IMG/VR virus record: IMGVR_UViG_3300025109_002786
Location: 1-48,610 of that record
Direction: 5' to 3' (one strand)
Source: a virus
Length of the DNA stretch: 48,610 bases
Shown: in pieces, positions 35,001 through 45,700 of the stretch
Layout: the number at the start of each line of letters is the position of its first letter
Position numbering within the stretch: position 1 is the stretch's first letter
The notes under the pieces: model-generated
Database searches by the model: none
Seen by the model: only the letters and a program-made list of their open reading frames with translations
What the model was told of the DNA's origin: nothing
Position numbers and translations under genes: made by a program

Positions 35001-35969
35001 GGTAACGGAACATTGTATAGATTTGTTTTGAAAGATTTAGATACGAGAGTTTCGATAGGAAGCAACCTGAAGCGGACGACCGAATCCGCCATTGCTCAAA
35101 TAGCTGCCTACAATAGTCCCACTTTAACAGAGATCGAGCTCGTAGCCATCACCGACGATCCCGTCTACCAAGACTTCTTTGGAAAAGCTTTTAGTTCTGA
35201 TTTGATTACCTTTATTCCTGTGTTATATAATTTTTATCTTACAAGTGCCCAATTTCCCAAAGTCGATGGCCGATTCGCCGCGCCCAAGGAACGTTGTTTG
35301 CAAATATTTAGAGATACCGTAAATAGCTCCGATACAGTACCCAAAAGAAGCCGTCGCCGCGGGGTGCCCCCACAAGATATGGCGGGTTCAGCAGATCTCC
35401 TGGATAAGCTGGGGCTATCCGCAAGAGATTTTGTATTAAAGATGCTGCTGGAAACGCCAATAGAAATTCTTCGGGGTATTTGCGAACTTATCGATCCGCA
35501 CATTGCGCTCTCTAAACTTGTTAGAGATGTCACCGGAGAAGCGTTCAACCAAATAGGAAAAGCTATCGATATGTCTCCAGCGTTGCTTCCCTTAACTGGC
35601 CCCCTTCCAGATCCTCGCCCAGATGCCCCGGAGGGCTCTGAGATTCTAGGCATTGCGCCTGGCCTTACCGGAGAAGGAGTGATCGACATATTAACTTGTA
35701 TACTTTCAATATCATTGAAAAAGGCTGTCAGGCGCGCCCCACACCCGCCGGGGATGGATGATATAAAGCTTGTTCCCCATATTGATTATAAGGGCGTCGA
35801 CTTTAAGGGCACTGTGCCTGGCATATTTATGTTTTTTCTTAGTCCCTTTGGGTTCATCTATTTGTTATTGATGCTACTTAAGAGAGATGTTGAAGATCTA
35901 TTAGATATGGAAGACGATGAAGATGATGTCATAGACGTCACAGAGGATGAAGGAGCTGGCTCGTGCTAA
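29061..35969 (+). CDS. Giant virion structural protein of unknown role
   Basis: A 2302-residue protein with AAGGAA before the ATG. The N-terminus is proline-rich. The centre has long helical stretches such as LWRMMLKVMLETLQSAVMEIV and YGLFMLLIQIHIAQFVIKNIF. A hydrophobic stretch near residues 2250-2275 (GIFMFFLSPFGFIYLLLMLL) is followed by a very acidic tail. It does not look like a classic tape measure (no long uniform coiled coil), and no enzymatic motif is seen. It is followed by gp25 and gp6, so it is most likely a tail or baseplate component. GC-rich, Gly/Pro/Ala-rich blocks at about 32150-32760 and 34480-34920 differ from the AT-rich rest. Confidence 0.7.
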   Translation: MSKPPRNLPAPAGPPNPNAEPGIIQARQPKPVQSYSLAGAVDERTGFRNRKMDIPFYNAGDDSIKTKITYDKIIDDADLSSKSTAIGEILTDRLILHYYPEFYEYLPAPDFPGVVDLSADSYTAYEHVRTMFGDALTIGYYTPVDPLLVAAGKSVLIGNISSLEFPLDNNQVSALKNEVTAKDKISGKVEALESTSTSISVISPAEIREVLEILNVLPPFGDALRLFNQNEEISIYGDETTLPMITYLSNSLIVNDVLKAFAAQETLLGPNVLPVSIDFESVRTALPELLNSVILESILEELQGAKQTAGNPISEESTFLEFNATPEGPPTGVVFISFGMKTPAGYDSTTVSQPGEPQKSLAIAGISYFAIGDRLPLKTGYMTNSKYNHEFQDMNTLVILKSFNSLVTMHREDEAKRRGDEMAVNFFGALRSLYDGPSADWTDASGYSFTDWMSETNPADFGIENPDNWTIPDIPSPAELNINNEFIVAAAQMGLIDLADTEKLEKGFVASLSPEELRKYKAEVMENPEVYRKVMLANKKKSLKAGVQTAEAVASFFNGSIPGLKKGSKMDLLLKSIGMDALVKEALICATFGLMPALGRIATAVANAIKTAGQQIYIEPRPPGLGITIPAAPAFIKQLKAIFTIDGELWRMMLKVMLETLQSAVMEIVKGLAKLLKELCELKNPRAEDFGETDIADLINKNKIDYPDIVGPGPLETIAAKKGLTMEQMMKYFQHVSAILSSMEICFLFTNRSELTYETMSKILTFNLSYEDLQVRNALNSFGAIKGFFAELSRFVDATPFCNEIANEVYALNIDNICLLEEEAPDAINQILQDMVENGIVLENPLDSINLDCPLRDDYMSNPLVSDTIPGLLDFIMEVVEGEFANSLSSLTSIMKEPSLQSTPGGKAIQDAVAAGRDYENDTSESGWSDDISGVAKDVMKKVAKALKSVGDTMDEIDQCNLDLEGILGTEAETVDEVFTQVIGILTDLVNDPEMMGGINDIATALESMSDGTDENGNPSTPVVTYQFPPSFKRKFRSYLPNGGDFSSGHDNKFSAGSNLTSQASNGGVGMTFLLGEGANATPGTPRGMVWDRYQPGDAGYYRPVGSWPPNLSTYLAMSATARQAQNITRSDIAYQSKTAMTEFQNGGNPAPADQPHWDSALEEDPDSPCYGMPKMDPPCELAGQEWGGGLALDRLREIMEIPPASLTQAERDEFAALNRSRGRWYQQSAANMYLRPLRPEERDSLTINYPSYTTSPTDFVDIRLTSNLLAEEDIAVDYNDDAASIPTGYDDTRGVNPYVSLFSDSLRNQIEFVIHTADSMQTGQPVQTPVHPGTDLRDKMVREIENVLFPAAYAGLVESTFDYIQQNGIFTTEKLNSVQLFHDNANCLPADVADFLDADGILAQLQDEMLDALCYDPVTPGEMNPMGAKIRDVIKYGLFMLLIQIHIAQFVIKNIFVLSAFEIDQYMEKKAVKSLLAATIGNQMADLLSREPIVSQEMVKYFNKKIKRTSTIDAGGLKDRAGNIVFPAGTDFSIGSGGSPLSAIVAYLVKMRIYDSKTVVSNAMKKVTPDSTAKPLDRAFIEDVLTVQPMWLGGINLRDKIFFKSNIGPAARQIIVPTPLPDITVNVEHPLPPPSSATLTLPAVGAPVTTRTIKQQRDQLRAFSNRLRKGESNMNLGYGKLVLERWVTWDSLTPSPGASGGYTTKLNTLSGQDYGMEISLFQRLMGDADRGDNVTNAMIALGLNPLAIPNITFHGVGIKYKIVYYLPSNELRNPREIARKKRLTKEQWNRDFEEWLATIGTQGLNNMWNPPASGALSGPSPPPDPAAAEVFRRINLVGIDGVVAAWKMREEEGPPTEAQIIAAMAAGPEASQELLARAEAILTYEILGSTDLDPMTGTQPWRTAMADSLGVAVADIPSAFTGRASVWDIWKAHMDRAAGPIPFVFPGNFFGDGMFYDGLYDAANPGLRFKEENWFDLGTGNGTLYRFVLKDLDTRVSIGSNLKRTTESAIAQIAAYNSPTLTEIELVAITDDPVYQDFFGKAFSSDLITFIPVLYNFYLTSAQFPKVDGRFAAPKERCLQIFRDTVNSSDTVPKRSRRRGVPPQDMAGSADLLDKLGLSARDFVLKMLLETPIEILRGICELIDPHIALSKLVRDVTGEAFNQIGKAIDMSPALLPLTGPLPDPRPDAPEGSEILGIAPGLTGEGVIDILTCILSISLKKAVRRAPHPPGMDDIKLVPHIDYKGVDFKGTVPGIFMFFLSPFGFIYLLLMLLKRDVEDLLDMEDDEDDVIDVTEDEGAGSC

Positions 35970-35993
35970 TTATGGTAAAGAGGATATAATACG

Positions 35994-36380
35994 ATGGCAT
36001 CAGGACTAGCAGTCAAATTACCACTTACGGTAGATAAACAATTTGGGCCATATGGTTTAATAACCGACTATGCTGATCTGGTAAGACAAAATTTTAAAAT
36101 GCTTATCTTAACCATACCTGGCGAAAGGGTAATGAATCCGGATTTTGGTGTGGGCCTTAAGAAGTATTTATTTGAAATGGATGCTCACTCAACTTACGCA
36201 GAAATTAATGATAGAATCTATTCACAAACTAAGCGCTATATGAACTATATTCAACTTAACAAAATCGATTTTAAAAAACCAGAAAACAATCCGGATCTTT
36301 TTCCACATGCACTGGCGGTGACAATACATTATACAATTGTTCCGCTCCAGGTGTCGACAATGCTTCAAATTGATTTTTGA
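35994..36380 (+). CDS. 25: Baseplate wedge protein, gp25-like
   Basis: A 128-residue protein typical of the GPW/gp25 family. It has ADLVRQNFKMLILTIPGERVM, NPDFGVGLKKYLFE and IYSQTKRYMNY, the region that forms the small wedge subunit common to contractile tails. In T4, gp25 joins the wedge to the inner baseplate and sheath initiation. Length is normal. A TATAAT-like stretch (35982-35987) precedes the gene, but the gap is short and I do not call it a promoter. Confidence 0.9.
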   Translation: MASGLAVKLPLTVDKQFGPYGLITDYADLVRQNFKMLILTIPGERVMNPDFGVGLKKYLFEMDAHSTYAEINDRIYSQTKRYMNYIQLNKIDFKKPENNPDLFPHALAVTIHYTIVPLQVSTMLQIDF

Positions 36381-36407
36381 TAACTAATTATTATTGGAGC
36401 CACCTTT

Positions 36408-38204
36408 ATGCCCAAGAAACAACAATCAATAAATTATACAAGTCGCGACTTTGATTCAATCCGCCGCGACCTTGAAATTTATGCTAAAAGATATTATCCC
36501 GACACTTATCAGGATTTTGGCGAAGCCTCTTTTGGGTCACTAATGCTTGATACGGTGTCGTATATTGGTGATATTTTATCATTTTATGTCGATTACCAAG
36601 CCAATGAGAGTTTTTTGGACTCGGCAATTCAATATGACAATGTCATTAAACTTGCAAGGCAATTCGGCTTTCGTCTTCCCGCTAGCCCGGCTTCATTTGG
36701 TACCTTAACTTTCTATATTAAGGTCCCAGCCTCTTCAACTGGCGGCGGGCCTAATTTAGATTTTGCTCCCACTCTTCGTGCAGGTTCTGGTTTCGGCTCT
36801 GCAGGAGGGGGCTCTTATACTCTTATCGATGATGTCAATTTTGGCGCCACCACTAATCAGATTGTCGTTGCTTCTGCCAATTCAACTACGGGCACCCCTC
36901 AATTCTACATAATTCGTGCCCTCGGGCGAGCCATCTCCGGCCGCACCAATATAGAGGAGATCCGGGTGGGAGAGTTTCAAAGATTTTTAAAGGTCCCTCT
37001 TACAAACACAAACATCACAGATATATTAAGTGTCACTGACACCGAGGGGCATACATATTATCAAGTTGACAATCTATCACAAAATGTAATCTACAAAGCC
37101 ATTAGGAACGGCGGCGCCGATAGTTCAACTGTTCCAAACCTATTAAAAGCAGTCCCGGTCGCAAGAAGGTTTGTGATGGAGACCCGCGGCATTGATACGT
37201 ATTTACAATTTGGATATGGATCAGATTCAGAGTTGTTAGGCAACTCAGTATTAGAACCATCGGAACTAATGCTTGATTTAAATGGTAAAAATTATATTAC
37301 TGATTTAGATTTTGATCCGGTTAAGCTCATAAGTTCAGATAAATTTGGCGTTGCGCCCGCCAACACTAGCCTCCGGGTATCGTATCGTTATAATACCGGC
37401 CGAGATGTTAATGCAGCAATTGGTACCGTGACAACCGCTAGATCTCCATCGTTTAAGTTTTCTCAGCAAGCGGAGCTGGATCAGCCGAGCAGAACAGCCG
37501 TAGTTAATTCGCTCGAGCTCACGAATGAACAGCCTTTTGTGGGCAATATATCTCTACCTTCTTCAGAGGAAGTCAAACAACGTACTATGTCGTATTTCGC
37601 GACACAGAATCGTGCCGTAACAGCTCAAGATTATCAATCTATTGTATATGGGATGCCTGCCCGCTTCGGTGCCGTTCATCGTGCACAAATAGTTAAAGAC
37701 TTTGATGAATTTAAAAGAAATCTAAATCTTTATGTTATTTCAAAAAATACAAGCGACAAGTTAACTACCGCAAACGTAATATTGAAAGGTAATGTTAAAA
37801 CTTGGTTAACGCAGTATAAGATGATAAATGATACTGTCGACATTCTGGATGCTGAAATCGTTAATTTTGGAATTAAATATCAAGTTACATTGGGTTCTGC
37901 CGCTAATAGATATTCAGTTATTAGTGAGGCCAACAGAAGGCTTAATTCTTACTATTATAAAAATCCATTTGATATTGGAGAAAGTATTCAATTAATGGAG
38001 ATCTATCGTGAGCTGCAAAAGGTCAAAGGTATTCTGGATGTTTATGACGTACGGGTTGTAGAAAAAAATGGGGGCCTTTATTCTAATAGTAATTATGATA
38101 TTTTTGGTAATACATCTGCTGATGGAAATACGGTGTATGCAAATGAGAGGATTATATTTGAGCTTAAGTTTCCGAACGTCGACATTCAGGGAACCATTAG
38201 ATAA
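36408..38204 (+). CDS. 6: Baseplate wedge protein, gp6-like (baseplate J family)
   Basis: A 598-residue protein starting NYTSRDFDSIRRDLEIYAKR, then FGEASFGSLMLDTVSYIGDIL and YDNVIKLARQFGF, the expected N-terminal domain of T4-like gp6. SYFATQNRAVTAQDYQSIVY and the C-terminal IYRELQKVKGILDVYDVRV match the J-family core. It forms the wedge ring of the baseplate. TAATG overlap joins it to the next gene. Length is close to the T4 protein (660). Confidence 0.9.
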   Translation: MPKKQQSINYTSRDFDSIRRDLEIYAKRYYPDTYQDFGEASFGSLMLDTVSYIGDILSFYVDYQANESFLDSAIQYDNVIKLARQFGFRLPASPASFGTLTFYIKVPASSTGGGPNLDFAPTLRAGSGFGSAGGGSYTLIDDVNFGATTNQIVVASANSTTGTPQFYIIRALGRAISGRTNIEEIRVGEFQRFLKVPLTNTNITDILSVTDTEGHTYYQVDNLSQNVIYKAIRNGGADSSTVPNLLKAVPVARRFVMETRGIDTYLQFGYGSDSELLGNSVLEPSELMLDLNGKNYITDLDFDPVKLISSDKFGVAPANTSLRVSYRYNTGRDVNAAIGTVTTARSPSFKFSQQAELDQPSRTAVVNSLELTNEQPFVGNISLPSSEEVKQRTMSYFATQNRAVTAQDYQSIVYGMPARFGAVHRAQIVKDFDEFKRNLNLYVISKNTSDKLTTANVILKGNVKTWLTQYKMINDTVDILDAEIVNFGIKYQVTLGSAANRYSVISEANRRLNSYYYKNPFDIGESIQLMEIYRELQKVKGILDVYDVRVVEKNGGLYSNSNYDIFGNTSADGNTVYANERIIFELKFPNVDIQGTIR

Positions 38205-39697
38205 TGGCAATTGCAAGATATACCGCCAGCGCTGATACTACCATAACCAACGCTTTTGAGGCAGACCTCAGTGATCGTGGCACCGGATCCAATATGGGTT
38301 ACGCTGACGCAGTAGAGATATTTTCGATTTATGGGCAGGAATCTGGCTCTACAACCGGACAATCTCAGGAGCTTTCCCGCGCGCTCATTAAATTTCCTAT
38401 TACCACGATTAGTGCTGATCGCGCAGCTAGCCGGATTCCTGCTAGTGGTAGTGTATCTTTTTATCTTAGGCTGCATAATGCCAAACATCCCTTCACGCTG
38501 CCACAAAACTTTAATTTAGTTGTCGCCCCAGTATCGCGGTCGTGGACAGAAGGCGAGGGTCTTGATATGGATGAATATCAAGATTTAGGGTCTGCCAACT
38601 GGATGCAATCGGATAGTAGCACAACTTGGACTTCAATTGGGGGAGATTATTTAACGGCCTCAAATTATAATGTTCTTTTTGATAAGGGCTATGAAGACAT
38701 GGAGATAAATGTATCACAAATTGTCGAAGAATGGATCGCCGGCACGTTTAACAATTATGGATTTGGCGTTCATTTAACCGCCAGTCAAGAAGCATATTTT
38801 TCAAGTTCCACAGGCCAAGATACTACGGTTTTAATTAATAATACCGTCGGCGCGCTGCAATCATATTATACAAAGAAATTTTTCTCACGTTCTACGGAGT
38901 TCTTCTTTAAGCGACCGGTTATTGAGGCACGTTGGGATTCTCGTATTAGCGACGATAGAGATAGCTTTTTCTACTCTAGTTCATTGGCGCCGGCTGCTGA
39001 CAATCTTAATCAGCTATATTATTACAACTATATCCGCGGCCGCCTCGTTAATATACCCGACATCGGAACGGGCAGTATTTTAGTATCTTTATATTCTGGA
39101 TCCACGGCTCCGGCGGGATCAAAGCTGACGCTATATAACGGGGATACGAACATAACTGGTGGCTATGTAAGCACTGGAATTTATTCGGCTTCTATGGCTA
39201 TAACTGCGGCCACCACCCCCCTACAAGTTGTTTATGATGTTTGGCACAGTTCGAGTACGGAGTATTTTACGGGGTCGATTTATCCCGAAAAGATGCCGAC
39301 CTATTCCTTTGCTCCGGATTTTTCAAGGGTTACAAGTTGCAAGAATCTTAAAAAATCGTATTCGGCGGGCGACAAGACAAGATTTAGATTTTTTGTTCGC
39401 AATAGAAACTGGACTCCAACAATTTATAGTAAAGCAAAACTGAATAACCCAACGGAGATAATAACTAGCGCTTCTTATTCTATCCAACGTGTAAGGGATA
39501 ATTATACTGCCATTGCTTATGGGACTGGTTCCAATTATAGTACTTATCTGTCTTATGATAGAGAAGGTAATTATTTTGATGTGGATATGTCGCTGCTGGA
39601 GGCGGGATATATGTATGAGATAAAATTATCTTATTATAATGATAGTATAGGCGACTGGCAAGAACAACCACAAACGTTTAAATTTAGAGTTGAATGA
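38204..39697 (+). CDS. Virion protein with DNRLRE-like N-terminal domain
   Basis: A 497-residue protein. The first 200 residues (ADTTITNAF, RALIKFPI, SVSFYLRLHN, INVSQIVEEWIAGT, NNYGFGVHL) match the pattern of DNRLRE jelly-roll domains known from cell-surface proteins. The rest is rich in tyrosine, serine and threonine, with no recognised domain. It occupies the position of wedge genes after gp6, so it is probably a baseplate or fibre-attachment part. Start overlaps the gp6 stop. Confidence 0.65.
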   Translation: MAIARYTASADTTITNAFEADLSDRGTGSNMGYADAVEIFSIYGQESGSTTGQSQELSRALIKFPITTISADRAASRIPASGSVSFYLRLHNAKHPFTLPQNFNLVVAPVSRSWTEGEGLDMDEYQDLGSANWMQSDSSTTWTSIGGDYLTASNYNVLFDKGYEDMEINVSQIVEEWIAGTFNNYGFGVHLTASQEAYFSSSTGQDTTVLINNTVGALQSYYTKKFFSRSTEFFFKRPVIEARWDSRISDDRDSFFYSSSLAPAADNLNQLYYYNYIRGRLVNIPDIGTGSILVSLYSGSTAPAGSKLTLYNGDTNITGGYVSTGIYSASMAITAATTPLQVVYDVWHSSSTEYFTGSIYPEKMPTYSFAPDFSRVTSCKNLKKSYSAGDKTRFRFFVRNRNWTPTIYSKAKLNNPTEIITSASYSIQRVRDNYTAIAYGTGSNYSTYLSYDREGNYFDVDMSLLEAGYMYEIKLSYYNDSIGDWQEQPQTFKFRVE

Positions 39698-39707
39698 TAA
39701 TTAGGAT

Positions 39708-42700
39708 ATGGCATTTAAAGATTACTTTGATAAAGCAAAGTCTATTCAGGCGTTAGCCAACAAATCCGCTGCCGACATAGGCAACGAAGTTGAGTCTGTT
39801 GGGTACCACCAAGAAGACATAATTCGTGAAGAGAGATTTATCCCTAGGGTTGATTATGAGTACCCGGATAATTTTGCTCATTATGGATCGGCGGAAGAGT
39901 ATTACGACCAAAGCTTAAAAAGAATATATGAAGACTATCCATATGATGGTTCTTTAAGAGAAAGAGCTAAGTGGGAAAATGAATCAACCTATTTAGATCT
40001 CCATATATTTAATAAATCATATCCTCGCACCAATGGATATGTTGTTCTAACAGCAGATGGTTATGGGACTTCTACGATAACTGACGGTTACGGCCTTTCA
40101 TCGCAGCCGGAATACATTTATTTTAAAGGTGGTCCCCACCCAAGTCTTGACACGACACTCTCTTATGCTTCCCAATTTACTGGGTCAAACGTTTATGAAA
40201 CAACCAAAAATCGTGAAAATAACTTAAAATGTGATTTGCAGGATGAAGGGGTGTCTGTTGAATTTTGGTTAAAAAAAGATGCGTTCTTGTCGACCGGGGG
40301 CGGCGACGTGGCCTCGACGTGGATAGAGATGTACGGCGATGCCGGCCCCGGAGAAGGCCAAATTATCACCCTTATTTCAACGGACGGCACCACCATAACG
40401 TATACTGGCGCCGCAAGCGAAAACACATCAGCAAATGAATTTGATGCTTCCGGTACTGATCTTACTGTAAAAGCGACGTCTTTAAAGGATTGCATCGAGG
40501 CCTCCGCGGGCCATAATGGAAAAATATTAGTGACCCAAGCCGCCGGCACTCTGTATTTAACACAAGCTATCAAAGGCACCGCCGGAAATACTGTTGTAAC
40601 AGAAACTCTCTATTGGGCCCACACTCCGAACTTCAGCGGCGGCGCAGGACTACCCGACTCGTCCCCCACCATCACCAATAAAGAAGTTATTTTCGATCTT
40701 TGGAACGGCGAAGACTCCTCGTCAGTTTCGTATGGGCGCTTTAGGATTGAGCTATCTGGCAGCGATGCCGCCACCGCCGACGCCGGCGCCGATCCCTTTC
40801 TGATTACTATGATGTCGGGAACTAGCGGGTTTGCTAGCGCTTCCGTGGCGCCCAGCACCGTTACTACATCTTCTGTTGCAGATGGTAACTGGCATCACTA
40901 TGCATTTACTTTTAGGTCTGCTTCTGCTGGCACTCTCTCTAAATTCTATGTTGATGGAACTCTCAGCAACGAGACAACGATAGCTACCGTTGGACCAGAT
41001 GGATGGGCCTCGCCATGGCCGCTTAATGAACTCCCCAGCTCGGGACTTAGAGCATATATCGGAGCGCTAATAGAGCCCCCCAGCGGATCCGCAGCTTCTG
41101 CCACCGCCGGTAAGCTTTCTGGCTCCCTAGATGAATTTAGATATTGGAAGACAGAAAGAACAGGCCAACAGATCGGGCGCCATTGGTTTACTCAAGTAGG
41201 CGGCGGCGTTAACACAGATCCGACTCCTTTTGTAGAGACAACCGAAGAAGCCAATACAAACTTGGGCGTTTACTTTAAGTTCAATGAGGGGATCACGGGA
41301 GCCGAGGCAACTGATTCCGTGGTGCTTGATTATTCCGGGCGCCTCTCCAATGGTGCGTGGACAGGATACACCACAAATTCGAGAAATACAAATTCGGCCA
41401 TCGTTGAATCAGCCGCGGCAATAAAAGAGTTTAAAGATCCAATTATTTATCCATTCCATCCCGAGGTTACCACTCTCGCCAAAAGATTGCAGTTAACGGG
41501 CTCGAATTATGATGTAAATAACAATGCATCTATGTATAATCTTATGCCTAGCTGGATCTCCGAGGAGGATGCCGAGGGGCAAAAGAATTTAAAATATCTG
41601 ACTCAGATAATGTCTAGTTATTTTGATACCTTACAGATCCAAATTAAATCTCTGACGGATATCAAGGATATAACCTACAATACGGGTAGTAACAAGCCAT
41701 TGCCATTCGCTGAAAGGCTCGTGTCGTCTGCCGGAATGGTGTCACCCAATATTTTCATTGATGCGGATGTGTTAGAAAAGTTGGCCGATAGAAGCGAAAA
41801 CAGAGTATATGAGAAACCCCTTGAAGAAGTAAAGAATGCAATATATCAGAATATTTACAACAATTTAATTTATATCTACAAGACAAAGGGCACTGAAAAA
41901 TCTTTCAGAAACTTACTGAGGTGTTTCGGAATTGACGATGATCTAGTAAAGTTAAACATGTATGCCGATAATATCGAATATGAAATAAAAGATAATCGTC
42001 GTAATGTGGTAGTAGCAGATAGATTTGTTAATTTTAATACACTAGACAATACAAGCGCGACTGTATTCCAGTTTCAGAATCCCGGAGATACAACAGATAC
42101 AGCTGGTTATTTCCCTGCTCAGACTCGCTTAACGGGCGGCTATGCACAAACTTTTGAAGCCGATATATTGTTCCCTCAAAAGGCAGATGAGGCTGCCTCC
42201 TTTTATGTTGATACTAATGTTGTAAGCGCATCTTTGTTCGGTCTCCACGGCGCCGCGCCGTCAGAAACAGATACGGCTTGGGATCCCAATGATCGATCAA
42301 ACTTCCAGGTATATGCCGTACGAGATGAAATAACTTCGGATAATGTTCGATTTGTATTGACCGGGACTGCAGGAGGCTTTGTTCCCGCGCTTGAGTCAAA
42401 TTTGTTTGAAGATGTTTATGAAAACACACACTGGAACTTGGCGGTTAGGATTAGGCCCCAAGCTTATCAAAGTACCCGTTCCCGCGCCACGGGGTTTATC
42501 GATAATTATGTTGTAGAACTCCATGGCATCCAAATTGATAGCGGCGATATACGTAATGAATTTACTGTAAGTGGCACGATCGCCACTCCGCATGCCGGGT
42601 TTGTAACAGGCAGCAAGAGAGTCTATATCGGTGCTCATAGGACAAACTTCTCTGGAACTTTGTTGCAGCGCAGTGACGTTAAAGTTAATGCTTGTAGATA

Positions 42701-45700
42701 TTGGTATGATTACTTAGAGGACGCAACACTTAGGGGACACGCATACGATACACAGAATTATGGATCTCTGAAACCCCATTTTTATGCTTTTCCGTTTAAC
42801 CCGAGAGCAAGTGGTTCGCTGGAACTTTTAAAGATGGATACTCTTGCATTAAATTGGGAATTCTCTGAAAATACTGGATCGAACGTTGCGGGCGAGTTTA
42901 CTGTTGCCGATCAGTCTTCTGGCTCTGCCACTGCTGCCACATCTCATGGATGGATCGGGCCGCTTGTGGCCAAACAGTATACCGCAAAGGGCGCCGGTTT
43001 TGCGACTTCCTCTATTCAGGCGGTCGATAAAGATTTTCTTGTTTCTTCAAAGCTGCAATTGCCAGAAAATATCCAATCAAGCGAGATGGTTACCATACTT
43101 GGTGCTCAAGAGCAAAACGTATTTACCAGGGATTCTCGGCCAATAAATTACTTCTTTGCTTTCGAAAAGAGCATGGCGCAGGCTGTCTCGACAGAGATGA
43201 TCAATTATTTTGCAACCCTTAAGGACATTAACACCCTTATTGGAGAGCCAGTTAATCGTTATCGCCCAGAATACAAGGGGCTGAAGAAACTAAGACATCG
43301 ATTTTTTCAAAGAGTTAGTAACAATGAGATTGACTTTGAGAAGTTTTATGAATTTTACAAATGGTTTGATTCTTCCTTAACAGTAATGCTGCAACAGCTT
43401 GTTCCTGCATCGGCTGATTTTGCAGAAAATGTGAGAACAGTTATTGAAAGTCACATGCTCGAAAGAAGCAAGTATCAGCATAAGTTTCAGAATGTTAAGA
43501 AGCAGGGACGAGACCCGGAGGGCTCAGCGCGCGGTAACTGGGATACTGCAGATGATGCTACATCTCCCGAAGATGATCCGACCGGTACTGGCTTTTATTC
43601 TGCCAACGCTACCACAAGGAGGCAAATTGGTACTTCTCAGACGCGTAAGTTAACGCGTTGGAGTTGGCAGTCCGCACCAATTGGAACTGTTACAGAACTC
43701 CCTCGCGGTGATTCGTTGCTATTTGACGGGGATGATCAGTATGTGCGGATCGATAGCGACTCTGGTGCTACATGGGAAGCGCTTATTGGTGGCTCCGGGG
43801 CCGCTGCCAAGGCTTATAGTTATTCCCTCTGGGTAAATCCAAGTGCCATGGATGATACTTATCCTCGTTTGATTTCTTTCGGGAATGCCGACCGGTCGCT
43901 CATGATTAACTATAGCGCTCTTGGGGCCCACTCCAAGCTGAAAGCGGCAAACAATACCGGCGCGACATCAAGAGTCCAATCCACAACAGCACTAGCGGCT
44001 GATACATGGTATCATATTGTTGTTACATATGCCGGCGGCTCCCATTCCGCTGGGGATTTTAAAATATATCTTAACGGAGCCGATGATTCTACCGCCGAGA
44101 ACACCGCGGCTCCAGATACCATTACGGGAGCAAACTCTGCTATTGGGTGCTATGGCTCGGCCAACAACAATTTTGCCGGCAATATGTGCGATGTTGCTGT
44201 GTGGGATAAGGAGTTGTCCAGTGCCGAAGTGACGGAAATTTATGCTAGCGGCGAAAGGATAAAATTAACCACCACCAGTTGCCAGGGGAATTTATTGTCG
44301 TGGTGGAAACTTGGTGGCGACCCTCGTGATACCTATAATGGCACGATGTACGATCAGGTCGGCGGCAGAGACGGAACTCCAACCAATTTTGACTCCGCTG
44401 CAGATATTGAGGCTAAGTCGCCGTCTTTTGTATCTCCTTACAGCACATACCTCGGAAATACACAAAATAAGAACAGTCTTTGGTGGCAAGATCAGGTTGA
44501 AAGATGGGCGCCGGCGCTATCCCAGAGCATCGGTGCCATCAATAATACTAAGCAGCTTTATTTAAATTCTATTAGAGCGGCCAATAGCCGGGCACAGATC
44601 AGTCCTGTTAAATTTACTTGGGATGGAGTCGCAACTTTCGGCGGTGTTGGGTTTAATCTAAATAAAAAGGTGGGCTATGTTTATGATGCCACAAGGCCCT
44701 TTGGTCCACTGGCAGAGGGCACGAGTGCTCCAACAAATATAATGCTGGCTAGTGGCTCCGGTATCGAATTATTGATGAATACAACTGACGTTTATCACCC
44801 AGCAATGCGCCAGAGACTTGGATTTGTTGTCGATCCCGATGTTAACAGAAGCAATGATAATAAAGACAGAAACGACGGCAATTTGTTGGCTCCATTTAGT
44901 ATTTACTCATCTTCGGTAACCACGGGACAAAACAAGCAACTTGTGGAGAATTATGCTACTGGTGTGGTGATCACAAATCTCCATCACGATTTAGTGTATG
45001 ATAATGACATACCTTTACAGGGTCCGTTTCCGGAGCAATATGTCGGCGGTCGACAGAATCGTCATATACAGCTTAATATGGGGACTGATACCGCCACAAA
45101 TAGAGCCGAAGGTTGGAAACTTCTGTTTAATGGTGTTTCTTCTTCGGCTGGCGGCGAATTTTCAAATGCTTTTGCTCTGGTCTCTCCAAACTATGATAAA
45201 ACTGTTGCAGTGGGATATAATAAAGACATCCCAACCGCCAATCGATTGCGTAATGTTGGAACAAAGCGCCCAGTAAATATTAGAAATATTCAGATGAAAA
45301 CCGGCTCTACGGCTTTCTCTACGATTTTGGGGAATTATCAGAAGAACTATCAGGTTGTTCAGTCTTCAGCACGCGAAAAGAATGATCCATTTTTCAACGA
45401 TCAGTCGTTTGATTTTGCATTGTATCCCGAGACGTTGGCCACTAGAGGGCGCCCTCCACTCACTTCTTTACCACGTAAGTCATTATATTTTGATGGGTCG
45501 AATCAAGTGGTCTATTGGGGTACAACTTCTATAACCCCATGGGATACTTATATCGGTGGCTCTGGGGCCGGTGCCCTCCCTGTAAGTTTTTCATTTTGGA
45601 TGAAGGCCGCTACCGGAGGCGACGCGTGGCCACAATTGATACGCTTCGGCTCCAGCCAGGAGCGCAACATTCAAATTTGGGACAGTGATGGTTCTTTCAC

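Noticed and set aside
35982-35987. TATAAT before gp25 as a promoter
   Set aside because: The spacing to the start is too short, no -35 element is visible, and the sequence is common in AT-rich DNA.
40193-40579. Reverse-strand open frames within the giant LamG gene
   Set aside because: They are shadows of GC-rich codons in the + frame, which translates into a clear LamG-type protein.
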